This document shows positions 21,501 through 33,500 of a DNA stretch of 64,000 nt, piece by piece. This DNA is from Bemisia tabaci (lineage: Eukaryota > Arthropoda > Insecta > Hemiptera > Aleyrodidae). Below the pieces are notes generated by a model that was not told the origin of the DNA, did not search any database, and worked only from the letters and a program-made list of their open reading frames with translations. The translations under genes were made by a program, and so were the position numbers. Location of the stretch: NCBI RefSeq assembly GCF_918797505.1, contig NC_092800.1:31052263-31116262 (forward strand), read 5' to 3'. Each line of letters opens with the position of its first letter. The stretch's first letter is position 1.

Positions 21501-24500
21501 TGTATAAAGTGTATCTCTTCGAAACACGCTTAAAAAACTGTTTTGGTCAGAAAATTTAATATGTTTGCCTCTGGCGTAATGTACAGATCTCGAAGATCAC
21601 ATCAAAAGTATTTTCTCAAGATTTTCTAGATATACCGAAACAGTTTTTTGAGCGTGTTTCGAAAAGGTAATTTTTCACATCCGCCATTGTTACATATAAG
21701 TCCTCAAATTCAAAACATTTTATATACATGCTATATTACTGAACTCAATTTTTTGCGTTTTCAAACGTACGTAATCACGAAAAAATTACAGCCAAATTAC
21801 CTTACACCCAAAAAGTATACGAGAAAAAAAATTTCAGAAACTAGACCATTATAAGTGACCGATCGAACGAGATGTTTTATTTTGAAACGGTGATTAAGTT
21901 TCCAAACGCGCTCAAATAACGATAAACGAGCCGTCAGTTTATACAAGCGACTTTGAAAGTGACGAATAGCCCTGCGGTCGATCCTGAGGTTCGATGATTT
22001 CGTAAACCGAAGAAAATAATTCATTAGCGCACATTATTTTTAGACTATTTTTTAATCTGATATAATCTCTGCCGCCAGAGCGAGCAGGAATGCCAAGGCA
22101 GCCTCCGGCACGGCCGGCGCGCGCGGTGCCGTTCAGAAGCTTCGCAGGCTTGAAAACCTTGACCAATAAAATCGTGCACACTAATGCGATTACTCCTCAC
22201 AACTTTCTCAGGGAAAATTGCAGTACTCATGGGGATTTTTCTGTCGAACGGGAATAGACTTAGTATATGTCGAATAATGACCTTAGGATTTGCGGAATAA
22301 CTTAACGTTTCGCGGGATCGTTCGACATTCGAAAATCATGTCTCAGCATGAATCAATGATTCATTCGTAAACTATCTGGGCCTGTTGCACATATTTTTTT
22401 ATTGCTTGTATCGGAAGAACTAAAGATCTTGATGTCGCAGGAATTTTCCCGGAGTTTTTTGACCACCAGGTACCTTCAACAAATCAACGAAAGACGCCCC
22501 AAAATTCGAATTTTCAGAACGGTCACTTTTACGGATCCGGTACACTCGTGACATTACAGTACATGACAAACCTGGTCTCTTCATCGTCAGGATGCCTACT
22601 AAAACAGGCTCGTCAAAACCAGTACTTTTACAGGGCTTTTTTAGTACCTTCCCAAGAAATTTAGTGTCTCATCCTCGACAGAAAAATTCAGTACTTTTTC
22701 AGTACCTCCATTTGACGAAATTCGAAAAATTTCAAGCATTTGAATTTCTCGTTCAGAAATGAAAAAAATTCCGGACCTCCTTGCGGAATTTCCGCACTTT
22801 TTCGGTACTTCCGGATCGCCCTTAAGAAATCAGTACTATTCCCGGACCTGCAGACACACTAATCATTTACAATGTACCTGTCCGTCTCCATAAGGAATTT
22901 ACAGCCGCTTGATGAAGAGACCAGGTTTGTCATGTACTGTGACGTCACGAGTGTGCCGGATCCGTTCCGCGTAAAAGTGGCCATTTCAAATGGGTCGGTT
23001 CCTGAAACAGCTTTTTTTCAGTTTGGGAGGTGATTCCAAGATTTTTTAATAACGCCATCGTTCCTTTCGTAAAATTTGCCATTGAAACCTTGTCAATTCG
23101 CAAATCCCTGTACCTTGCAACAGGCTCATTGGATTAAAAACTTAATTCACTGCAGCTTATATTGCTTCGAACCGTTTGATTTGAATTGTACTCGAATAAC
23201 ATACTGGACCTCGGACCTCGGGGCAGGGTCACGGTTACAGTACCACAAGACATATTTTCTCCTCATAATTTCATGGGAGACCGTGGACTACTAGGGGCCC
23301 GGGCCCCTTCCGGAAAATAGATGAGATTTCGCTAAAGAAGAGCGTACCTAATACTCCTATCATCTCTGAAAGTGTATTCAAATCAATTTTTCGGCGAGAG
23401 CAGCTCAAATATGATCCTGAAACGTCAAAATTTCAAGAATCTTCCTGAGGAGGCTTCCAGGCCCCCCTTAGGAGCTGGGGGAATTTTCCCAAGCCCAACT
23501 TGATGAGGTGTATTTCGGTGCTGCTCAGACCCCCCTTGATTAGGCAGATTTTCTGACTTTATATGTTTTTCTACAATTTCCCATATCAGAACGCAGCTCG
23601 CTATGCACTCTCAGTTACTGCAATACCATTTTTTTTAAATGGGAATCATCCATTAACGGGCAGCTTTTGAGCCGTTGGTCAAAGAAGAGCTTTTTCGGAT
23701 GAACTTGGATCGTTGGTGGTGTGTCATGAGCTGGCAACAAGGAGGACAACTGAGACTTGCAGAGAGTGAGCGCGTGCGAGACTCGACTAAAAGTTGAGCC
23801 ATCTCCAGCGGCGTCGCGTCGCGTCGTGTCTACGCCGCGGCAGTTAGGCACACTAATTACTCGCCCAGCGGATGCGATTCCATCTGTCATGTGCACCGTT
23901 ACCTGTTGCCACTTGGATATAAAATGCCCGGTAGAGTCGGGAGTTTCCGATTTAACGAACCATTCCTCAGTAACCCAAGTAGCACAGATTGCAATAAATA
24001 GCAATTACATTGTAACAATATTGCGAATTCCACTAAGTGTTGTGTATGTTGCCTAGCTCCTAATTGAAGGGGTCCCGTTTATTGAAACTTATTGCAATAA
24101 AAATGAAATAAGTTGCAATTTTTCAATGCATTGCATATTGCCTATCTTTTTGACCCATGAAGCTCAATTTGTTGATTGTTTAAAATCTGCATAAATCGAC
24201 TAAATGATGTAAAAATATTTCAATTTAAAAATCAAATTGCAATTTAATTTCAATATTTTCGTTGCACTTTGTTACTTCGGGAGAATTCGTTAGAATTGCG
24301 AAGGTTTTGTCTAAAATCATCTCTCCCAAGTAGCACAGCGCAACGAAAATATTGAAATTAGATTGCAATTTGATTTCAATAAAATTGTAATTTTTTACCA
24401 TTAAATTGCAATATTTTTGTATCATTTAGTCGATTTAGGCCAATTTTAAGCAATCAACAAAATGAGCTTCACGTGTCAGATAGGTAAGCAATATGCAATG

Positions 24501-27500
24501 CAATGGAAAATTGCGACTTATTTCAATTTTACTGCAATAAGTTTCAATCAATGGGGCCCCTTCCAATAGGAGCCATAGGCAACATACACAACACTCAGTG
24601 GAATTGCAATCTTCTTTTACCATGCATTTGCTACTTATTGCAATCTGTGCTACCTAGGAGGCTTACAAAACAATCCATAATGGACCAATAGACTTAATAA
24701 TCGCCTTAAAGCTTGACATTTTTTTTTTTTTTTTTTTCTCATTCCTAAGTTTCTTTTAGACGAACCTATATCGCCATTTAGTTTCTCTCTAAATTTTGAA
24801 TTAGCTGCAGGAACCACATACTAAGAAAAATTCGGTGATAGAAATCTAAGTTTAAAATCTGGCAACGCATAAAAGCTTTTTCAACAGTGCGGCACGGCAC
24901 GGATGGCTGAGAAAGATCTTGCAGTGTTGCGTTACATATACCCATGTATAGTTACCGCGTTTTGGAGCTAACTTTTCTGCCGTGATAGGGAAGAGAGCAG
25001 TAAGTGCATTTCTGTATGAGCCATGGTCAGCACATCCTTTTATGCGTCTCGAGAATCATCCCAGCATGCACTTACTGCTCTCTTCACTAACACGGCAGTT
25101 TCATCGGGGCACTTGATAAGTTATAGTGAAATCTACGGTAGAGCCAGGAACAAATAAAGACCCTCTGTTCGGATCTCAGCAATGGTGAGGACTTTTACTT
25201 TCAGAGATTCGACTTTTATCAATGAGGAGCAACCCTCACTTCAATTCTTTTTTGGCTAGTAGGTAAGCGGAACAGTGAGACTTATATTTGTCAAAGAAAT
25301 TGCTCAACAACAGACCGAGTGGTATGATTTCAACAGCTGAATGATGGAGCCCCGAAAATTAAAGCTCAAGCCTGTCCCTAGAAATTTGACGGAAGGTCTC
25401 TGTTTGCCCCTAGTAAGATCATCTGAAAATCCGCCAAGATTAGTGCAGGTATTTGGATTTTCTTCGTAGGGCTTTAAGTATGTATGTACATGAACAAGTC
25501 GCTATTACGGCGCGCTAGGGCGCTCTGCGACGCCTACCCGCCACAAGAATCTGCCATGGTAGAGATCCTCTGGAAGCTGGCATCTCTCCATGCATTGACG
25601 GATGCCCTCTAGCCACCGTTAAGGGCTTTAAGTTCTCAGGGAATTGCAGATTTTGCAAGCAAATGCAGAGTCAATCGACTGGAAATATTGCTAAATCCGC
25701 TTGCGATACCAAAAATGTTGCTTGGAACACCTACGCGTGTAAGAGGTTTTAAAGTTGAATTATTATAATTGTATTGATTCATTTGATTGTTTCTTTATGT
25801 TATAGGTTTACCACCACTGCCTGTTCGGCACGAGGTACGACTTTTTGTGCGCAAACTACACGGCATTTGATCAAAAAACGTTCATCTGCCACTTTGTATC
25901 AGAAGTTGACTGTGATAATTCTCCAAAGTATTTTAAGAGGTAAGCTGATTTTTCTGCTGATACAGAATGTATAATGTAAGCTAGACAGAGGATTGTGGTC
26001 TTTGTCCTTAAAAATCGAGATTTCATTGGGGAAACACTAATAAAAATGAACTTTAAGGCTCGTCTTCTTGAGGAGAAGTGAGTCGCGTGCAAACGAGAGA
26101 TGTCCCTATAATCGTAAAGTATTTCCTTGATTTCATGGGGAGTAACAAATTTCCATGATTGGAGTTTCAAAACCCGTACCTCGAATTGCGACGTTGCATG
26201 TTCCTCACGCTATTTTTAGTCACATTTTAGGTCCCACAATTTGTTCTAGAGTGCCATCTTGATACTACTCTGTCTTCTTTTCTTTGCCTCCTTTGATATA
26301 ATTTTTAAAAAAATTTCACACCAAATAATGCGATCTATTAAGAAATAAAATAGACAGTGCAATTAGATGCACTTCGATCAAGATACTTGCGTCTCAAGTT
26401 CCACCATTAATTTTGTTCAAAGTGTTTGGCCTTGCCGGTCATCGGAGATAGGTTGTTGCTGGAATCATATTTATTTTTGCACTGGCTGAACGTTCCTAAA
26501 TCACGATAGAGGTATTCCTCGCATATACAATAAGAAAAAGGGCGTTTTCTCTTTCTCAGTTGCAAAAGAGAAAAATAGAACAGGTGCCAGCAGTTTGCTT
26601 AGGCCTCGTCGTCTGTTCAGGAACGCGATATGACTGTCCATTGATAGGATGGCGCCTTGATGCAACTATACATGCTCTCCGGATGTCTAGGTTGCATATA
26701 CGAAAAACTGAAGGCGTTTTGACTTTTCTATGCGGCGCGCGGCATTTCCTTCCATACCGGTCTTTGGCGTGTCTGGTGGAAGAATGAAACCCAGCCCTCT
26801 CTTGTCTCGGTTGAATTTTTAGGTGACTGGGTGCCTTTCTACTAAACTCGGTCCAGATAATAATAATTGAACTGTTTCTATATTCGTGACGGACTCAGGC
26901 AGAATATGCCTCGAGGTGGAGACCCATATTATTCAATACGGCAGAAAACCCGGTTTTGGGTTTAAAAATATCGATTTTCAGTTTCCGATTAACACTTTCT
27001 ACAACTCTCAAGAATTCCAAATAATTTGTCTTTCAAATACCGTGTGATTTGGTCAAAGTTCCGGCCCATCATTAGCATTTTTAAGTATACTGTCAGCTTT
27101 TGAAGCGAATCGTTCCTACGACTGGTTACCAGGGCCGGATTTACTTACTTGCCGCCCATAGGCCGCCTGTATTTTACCGCCCCCTTCTCATTCGTTTTGA
27201 AACATCAATAAAAACCATCAAGTGAACGAGCCGGAGGGGGTGGGTTGCATAAGATGCGTTGGACACTTTTTTTGCGAAAGCCCTGTCAACACTACTAGCA
27301 AAAGTTCACGGAACTCGGCGCGAAAGTTAAGTTCCGTTAACCTATCTCTGTGTGGACAAGGCCTTCCATTTATATAAAATGAACGAAAAAATTATGAAAG
27401 AACAAACATAAATGTGGTTTAATAAGTTTAACTTCCGCCACCGCGCCGCGCTGACCGCACTGTGTTTGGCACAATGCGTGAAGTATTCCTTCAGTCTTGT

Positions 27501-30500
27501 TCTTGTGTGCGGTATGCGTTTCACACCGATCGTTGCTGCACGCACTGTCTTTGACGCAATGCGTGAAGTATTCATGCAATCTTACAGGCGCTATGCGTTT
27601 CACGCCGCCCACTGCTGACCGCCGGCAGCGATCGCACTGTCTTTGACGCAATGCGTGAGGTATTCATGCAGTCTTGAAGGCGCTAATATTTGTTACATGC
27701 CGACCGCCGCGCCGCGCCGAGGGTTTCTCCTTTTTATCTCAAGTTCTCGTCATCATTGCTCTCTGCGCCGCGCCGTTCCAGGCCAAATTCCGTGTTCGGT
27801 TTCTCTCTTAGTCTTAATTCGACTAATTAAAGGTGCTGTCTATTGTATCATAGAGAAATGACAAAATTAGAGATATGCTCTCAGAAAATGAGAGATTTTG
27901 TCATCTTTTCTCGTTGGTATTTTTTTTTCTGAATCCGATTTTTCTTCACAGCTACATTAAACAAAATTGCAAAATTTGTCGCTCCCTAAATTTGCCGCCA
28001 TGGGCCGCGGCCCATGTGGCCACCCCCTAAATCCGGCCCTGCTGGTAACAGCACCGGCTAACTTCCACTGAGGTTACTTCGAACTCCTTGTTTCTCGGCG
28101 TTTAACTTTGGATTGCCAACAAAGGCTTGATTTAATGAATTGAGGACTCTTTCGGTAAAAGGGTGTATGAGGCTTGCGATGCTGCTAAGATTGGGCAATT
28201 TTTTACAGCGTTTGTGGCAGATGAAATGCATTACAGTCGACTTACTTCCTTACAATTCTGAAGAAAAACTCGTAGCAGATACAGGGAAAAATTCATTTGC
28301 AGAACTGTTTGATAAGTTACCAGGGTGTCTAGTAAAACAAGCTGGCCAAAAATCGGTACTTTTCCAGTACATTTCTACGAAATTCAGTACTTCCTCAACA
28401 GAAAAATTCGGTACTTTTTCAGTCCCTCCATTTGATGAAATTCGACAAATTTTAAAATTTTGAATTTCTCGCTCAAATTGCGACAAAAATTACAAAAAAT
28501 AAAAAAAAATCCGGACCTTCTTGCGGATTTTCCGCACTTAAAACATCTGTACCATTTCCGGACTTTCCGGAACTTCCGGACTTGTAGACACCCTGTGGTT
28601 ACTTGCAACTAGAGAACTACGAGGGCTGTCCCAAAAGAAACCGGACTTTTGTCATAGAAGACGAACCAAGCGTCGTAATGAAGTTTTCTTGGGCTTGTTT
28701 CAAAGCTAATAAGCTACTGAAGATGCTTGTTTTTACAGAATGCAAAAATTCGTATTGGTAAGGAAACTACACGCTTTGGAATGAAGGAAAGTCAAACTCG
28801 AGTTGCGATTTTTGTCTTTATTTCAAGACAAATTTAGATACAACTTAAGAAAAACCCAGGATTTAAGTTAAAAATTTGTTGCTCTGATTCAAATGCTTAA
28901 AAGCTTACCAAGTCATAACCTATCCCCTTCAAAATACTTGCCAGCTTTATCGATGCATTTTTTTCCACCGTTTCTTCAACTGGGAGAAACACTGTTGGAA
29001 ATCCTCAGGTTTGAATGATCGCAATTCCTTCAAGGTGACCTGACCTGGCTCCGTGTGATTTTTTCTTATTTCCACGACTTAAATTTACCTTGAAAGGTCG
29101 ACGTTTTCAAACCATTCCGGAAATCCAAGAGAACACCCTGTAGGAATTGCGATCAATCAAATCTGAGGATTTCCAACAGTGTTTCTCCCAATTGAAGAAA
29201 CGGTGGCAAAAATGCATCGACAAAGCTGGCAAGTATTTTGAAGGGGATAGGTGATGACTTGGTAAGCTGCTTAAAATGTTAATTTCCTTGTTTTTAAGCA
29301 TTTGAATAAGAGAGCAACGAAGTTTTTAACTTAAAACCTGGGTTTTTTTAAAGTTGTATCTAAATTTGTCTTGAGATGAAGACAAAAATCGCAACTCGAG
29401 TTTGACTTTCCTTTATTCCAAAGCGTGTAGTTTCCTTACCAAGACGAATTTTTGCATTCTGTAAAAACAAACATCTTCAGTAGCTCATCAGCTTTCAAAC
29501 AAGCTCAAGAAAACTTCATTACGACGCTCGGTTCGCCCTCTATGACAAAAGTCCGGTTTCTTTTGGGACAGCCCTCGTAGATTGCACAATCTTCCCGGCA
29601 TTGGAAGTCTCATACGTCCTTTTACCGAAAAATGTCTCAATTTTTTAATGTTTTCTGCGTTAATGATGCACTGGAAAAAAAAAACACATTAGATCTAGAG
29701 TCCAGACTCTTGAAAACATTGACAAGAAAAAGGACTCTTGATTCAATCAGATTTAAAGCTTAAATCAAGAACCAAGCCTCATAATTTGACCGGATTCCCT
29801 TTTGATTTAAGCTTAGATCTGATTGAATCAAGAGTATTTTTTCTTGTCGATGTTTTTAAGAGTCTGGACTCTAGATCCAATGTGTTTTTTTTTCCAGTGT
29901 GCGCAAATGATGCACAAATATTCTCTCTAAGCCGCGATATAGTAATCTCTCACCGTAAGGCATATTCTGCTGATTTTTTTAAATATTTCCCGTTTGAAAA
30001 GTGCTAAACTGGTGATTTGATGTGTTGCAGAAACGAAGCTTTGTACAAACAAGACACGACTACGACTCCGCGACCGCCGCCGACAACGACGACCACAACA
30101 ACGACGACGGAAGCCCCGAAGACGAAGAAGCCGCGACGGCAGCGACCCAACAGGCGGCCTCGGCCCTACAAGAGACGCCGCCCCGTCTACGAGTACTACT
30201 ACGAGGACGAAGAAGAACCAGCCGACTCGGAGTATTACGAAGAGGAGCCTGCCACCTCTTCGCGCGGACATGGAAACGGTAAATACCACCTCGCATTATA
30301 GTATATATAGTTTCTTAAGGGCCATAGTTGGCCCCCCTCCCCCTATAATTTGGAAAATGCGGGTTTTCCGAGTTGACTTAATGTAGTTCACGGAAATAAT
30401 CATGATTTGGTCCATACGCCACTGGATACGTGTTAAAGTGTTGAACGATTGCCTGAACATAGGTCTGCAGGCGCATTTTAGAAAATGCGTGTTTTTCTAT

Positions 30501-33500
30501 TGCCTGTGTCACATTATCAAAACACTTCTATCGAAATGTCGAGGTCCGGATGCGCGCGCTACAGCTTCTTCTTCAAAAAAGTGAATCCCGCACGCTTTTG
30601 AAGGGTTAGTGAACTATGATTGGTTCCTCTATTTCTTCGTCACAGAAACGGACAAGCGCAGAGCGCTGACCTTGAGGTTTTGATGGAACGCTTTGATAGT
30701 GTGACACAGGCATGTCACTCCGAGGTATTTTTTATACTGAGCACATCGCCTGACTAAAATGAGCTTTTGATATGTTATCAAGGAGGCTTTAGGACACATT
30801 TTAACTCTGGTTTGGTTGTAGTTAGATTCTGTACTCTATGGGGCCAAAAAAGACCCTTATCGATACCCCTCCTTTAAACGAACCTCTTTACGACCTTTTC
30901 AGAGTGATAAATTGGACGTATTCAATCAAAAGGAACTACCTCCATTGGCACCTGGGCCCTGAAATCCATGAGGAAACATGCATGGCAAGGCCTATGTCAC
31001 AGTGGAGATATTGCCTCTTGATTTTGATACGTCTAATTTTCAAATATAATTTTCCGGCATGACAAAACAATCAAGCCACTCTGTTTCGTCATTTTCTCAA
31101 AAGCATTTTCAGAAAAAAATCCAAACTACAAAAACTCATATTTTATTCCGAAGAATGAAGCCATAGAAACGATGGTCCATTCACCTAGAAACATCCTATA
31201 CAGAGACGTGCTAATTAGACTCACTGATTCTATCAGTGCAGAAATTTGCAGGACGTGGATAGTCTACTTTGGACCATATTTCGCAACAGGGAACTACAAT
31301 TTTCGGGCTCAGTTTAAAAACACGTATGTACCATTCGTTTACCCATAAACATTATGTGTTTTTACGGATGGGCCAGATATTGCAGTTCCTTTGTTGCAAA
31401 TTTCATTCAATTTGATCCTTTATTTCCATGAATCTTTAGTAAAAATTTCCTTTTTAAATTATTTCGTTTATATATTCTCTTTCGTTTAAAAGCTTAAATT
31501 TGAGTATGAGCTTTGTGACTCAATTAACTCAAATTCACCTCAAGTTTCTTTCGCTATTTCAGGTGGACACAAAAGGCCGAAAGACCGAAATAACGACGAC
31601 GACTATGAAACCGAACACGACAAAGACCCCGCCGGAACCGAGGTAGTGAAACCGTCGGTGCGGACCTCGGACTCCCCATCGGTGTACGAGCGACCGCGCA
31701 TCCCGCCCAAGATTCCGCGCCCGGTTCCCAAGAACGAACGTGCCAAATACGACTACAAGAAACAGTCCGAAACTTCCACGGCAGCGCCATCTAGCGGCAA
31801 GGAAACGAAGAAGAAGGAACCCGAATACTACGACGACGAGTACTACGATGACGTGAAACCGAAGCCGAAGCACCACGACAGAGATCGCCACCGTCCACGA
31901 CACAGGCCCAAGAAGAGGCCCGAACCGGTTTACGACGAGTACGAAGAGGAACCGGCGCCGAAACCCAAGAAGAAAGAACCGGTTGAGGAGGCGCGCGGAA
32001 GGGGAGGCTCGAAGCCGCGGAACGAGCCCACTGAAAGACCCCAAAGTCAACGAAACAACCAGCGGAGACCGATCAAGGAGGAGCCTACTCGAAAACCTGA
32101 ACAGAAACCGGCGTACGAAGACGAGGAGGAATACGAATACTACGATGATGAGGAGTATGAATATGAGCCGCCCGCCAAGAAAGACAAACCCGAACAGAAA
32201 AACCGGTCCGAGACGGGGAAGAAAGACGAGCCGCGGTTTAGACCGGCGGAGAAACCGGTAGAGCGAACGGAGAAACCGATCGACAGGACGCGGAACTCCG
32301 GTGGGAAGCAAGGAAGAGGTCAGGATGAGTACAGCGAAACCAGAGACCAGGGTCGAAGAGATCAAGACCGAAGGGAGCCGGACCGAAGAGAGCAGGAACG
32401 AAGAGATCAAGACCGAAGAGAACAGGACCGAAGAGATCAGCAGGACCGGAGGGAGCAAGACAGAAGAGACCAGCAGGACCGGAGAGAGCAAGACAGAAGG
32501 GAACAGGAAAGACGGGAACAGGACCGGAGAGAGCCGGAACAAAAACCGGATTATGACTCGCGCCAACAAGAGGAGGAAGAAAGATACGACCGGAGGGGTC
32601 AAAAGCAAGAGCCGAGGTTTAAACCAACGAGAGAACCCGATTACCAAGAACCGGACTATGGCTCCCCCAAGAATGAACCCAAATCAGGGAACGAGAGAAC
32701 AGGTTCACCAAGCCAGGGTTCGCAAGGAGAAAGAGGAAACCGGTTCAGAGAGTCGAACTACGATGAGGTAAAGGTCGTCCCTGAGGCAGTGTCTGCAAGT
32801 AAGTTCAAGCCATCGAGACCGAAAAGCGAGCGACAAGATGAGCCTATGAAATCCACCACCAGTGCTCAGGCCGACGAATACGTAGATTACGAAGTAGAAC
32901 CCGAGGTGAGGGAGAAGCCACGACCGGTTGAGAATGCGCGGCCTTCCCCACCGAGTTACGCTAAAAGCGTGCCAACGAGCACTAGGAAGAGCAGCTTCCA
33001 AGAGAAAACGGCACCGTCCGAAACCTCATCGACCACCACAAACTATCGGCAATACGAATCGGATTCTGACCCTCCCCAAGCGAGTCCATTCTACAAGCCA
33101 CAGTACATCAGCAGCAACGTTAGGTCCTACTATCAACCATCTCCGAAGACGGACATTGATAACAGGGAGCCACTGCAGCCGAAAGAGAAACCACAGAAGC
33201 CTGCCGGAGGCAGAGAAGCCACACTGCCTCCTACGAACTCCGAGCTACTCCATCGGAAGCCGACCGCTCAACCCATCGACCCACTAGGTATCCGCAAACA
33301 AAACAAATTCTTGCCACCCCAAGAACCGGCAGACTACCAAGCTCCCTTTTTGGAGAGCAGTTTGGAATATAAGGCGAGGGGCACTCCTGTTTTGATTCGT
33401 CCATCAGCTCCTGAAGGGTTCAGCCTCAGGAACAAGCCTGCAGGAATGACGGCTGACCAAGACAGACCTCAGAACCAGGATCAGACTTCCTTGGGAGGTC

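Larger units (their letters stand above)
17024..25805 (+). other. CPAP1-like intron 3
   Basis: An 8.8-kb intron, the largest of the gene, between the second and third cysteines of the chitin-binding domain. It holds a family C element, a three-deep nest of foldbacks (17653-21056), a palindrome with a family F insertion, two family I copies in opposite orientation, and a short family J element. The stretches 21060-22500 and 23010-23970 show nothing I can assign. Confidence 0.6.
25940..30030 (+). other. CPAP1-like intron 4
   Basis: A 4.1-kb intron with one inverted double-stem motif, a family D element, a family F element, a mariner-derived foldback and a family A palindrome. The stretch 25980-26640 holds nothing I can assign. 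Confidence 0.6.

Noticed and set aside
30017..30301. Overlapping ORFs in several frames at CPAP1-like exon 5
   Set aside because: Simple-sequence codons (ACG, GAC, CGA) keep all frames open. Only the frame joined by splice phase to exons 4 and 6 is retained.
31559..32647. 362-residue open frame on the - strand opposite the CPAP1-like terminal exon
   Set aside because: It is the antisense of the GAA/CGA/GAC-rich coding repeat, which has few stop codons in that frame. Composition is extreme (Val/Leu/Phe/Arg runs) and the + strand frame is joined by splicing to a real domain.
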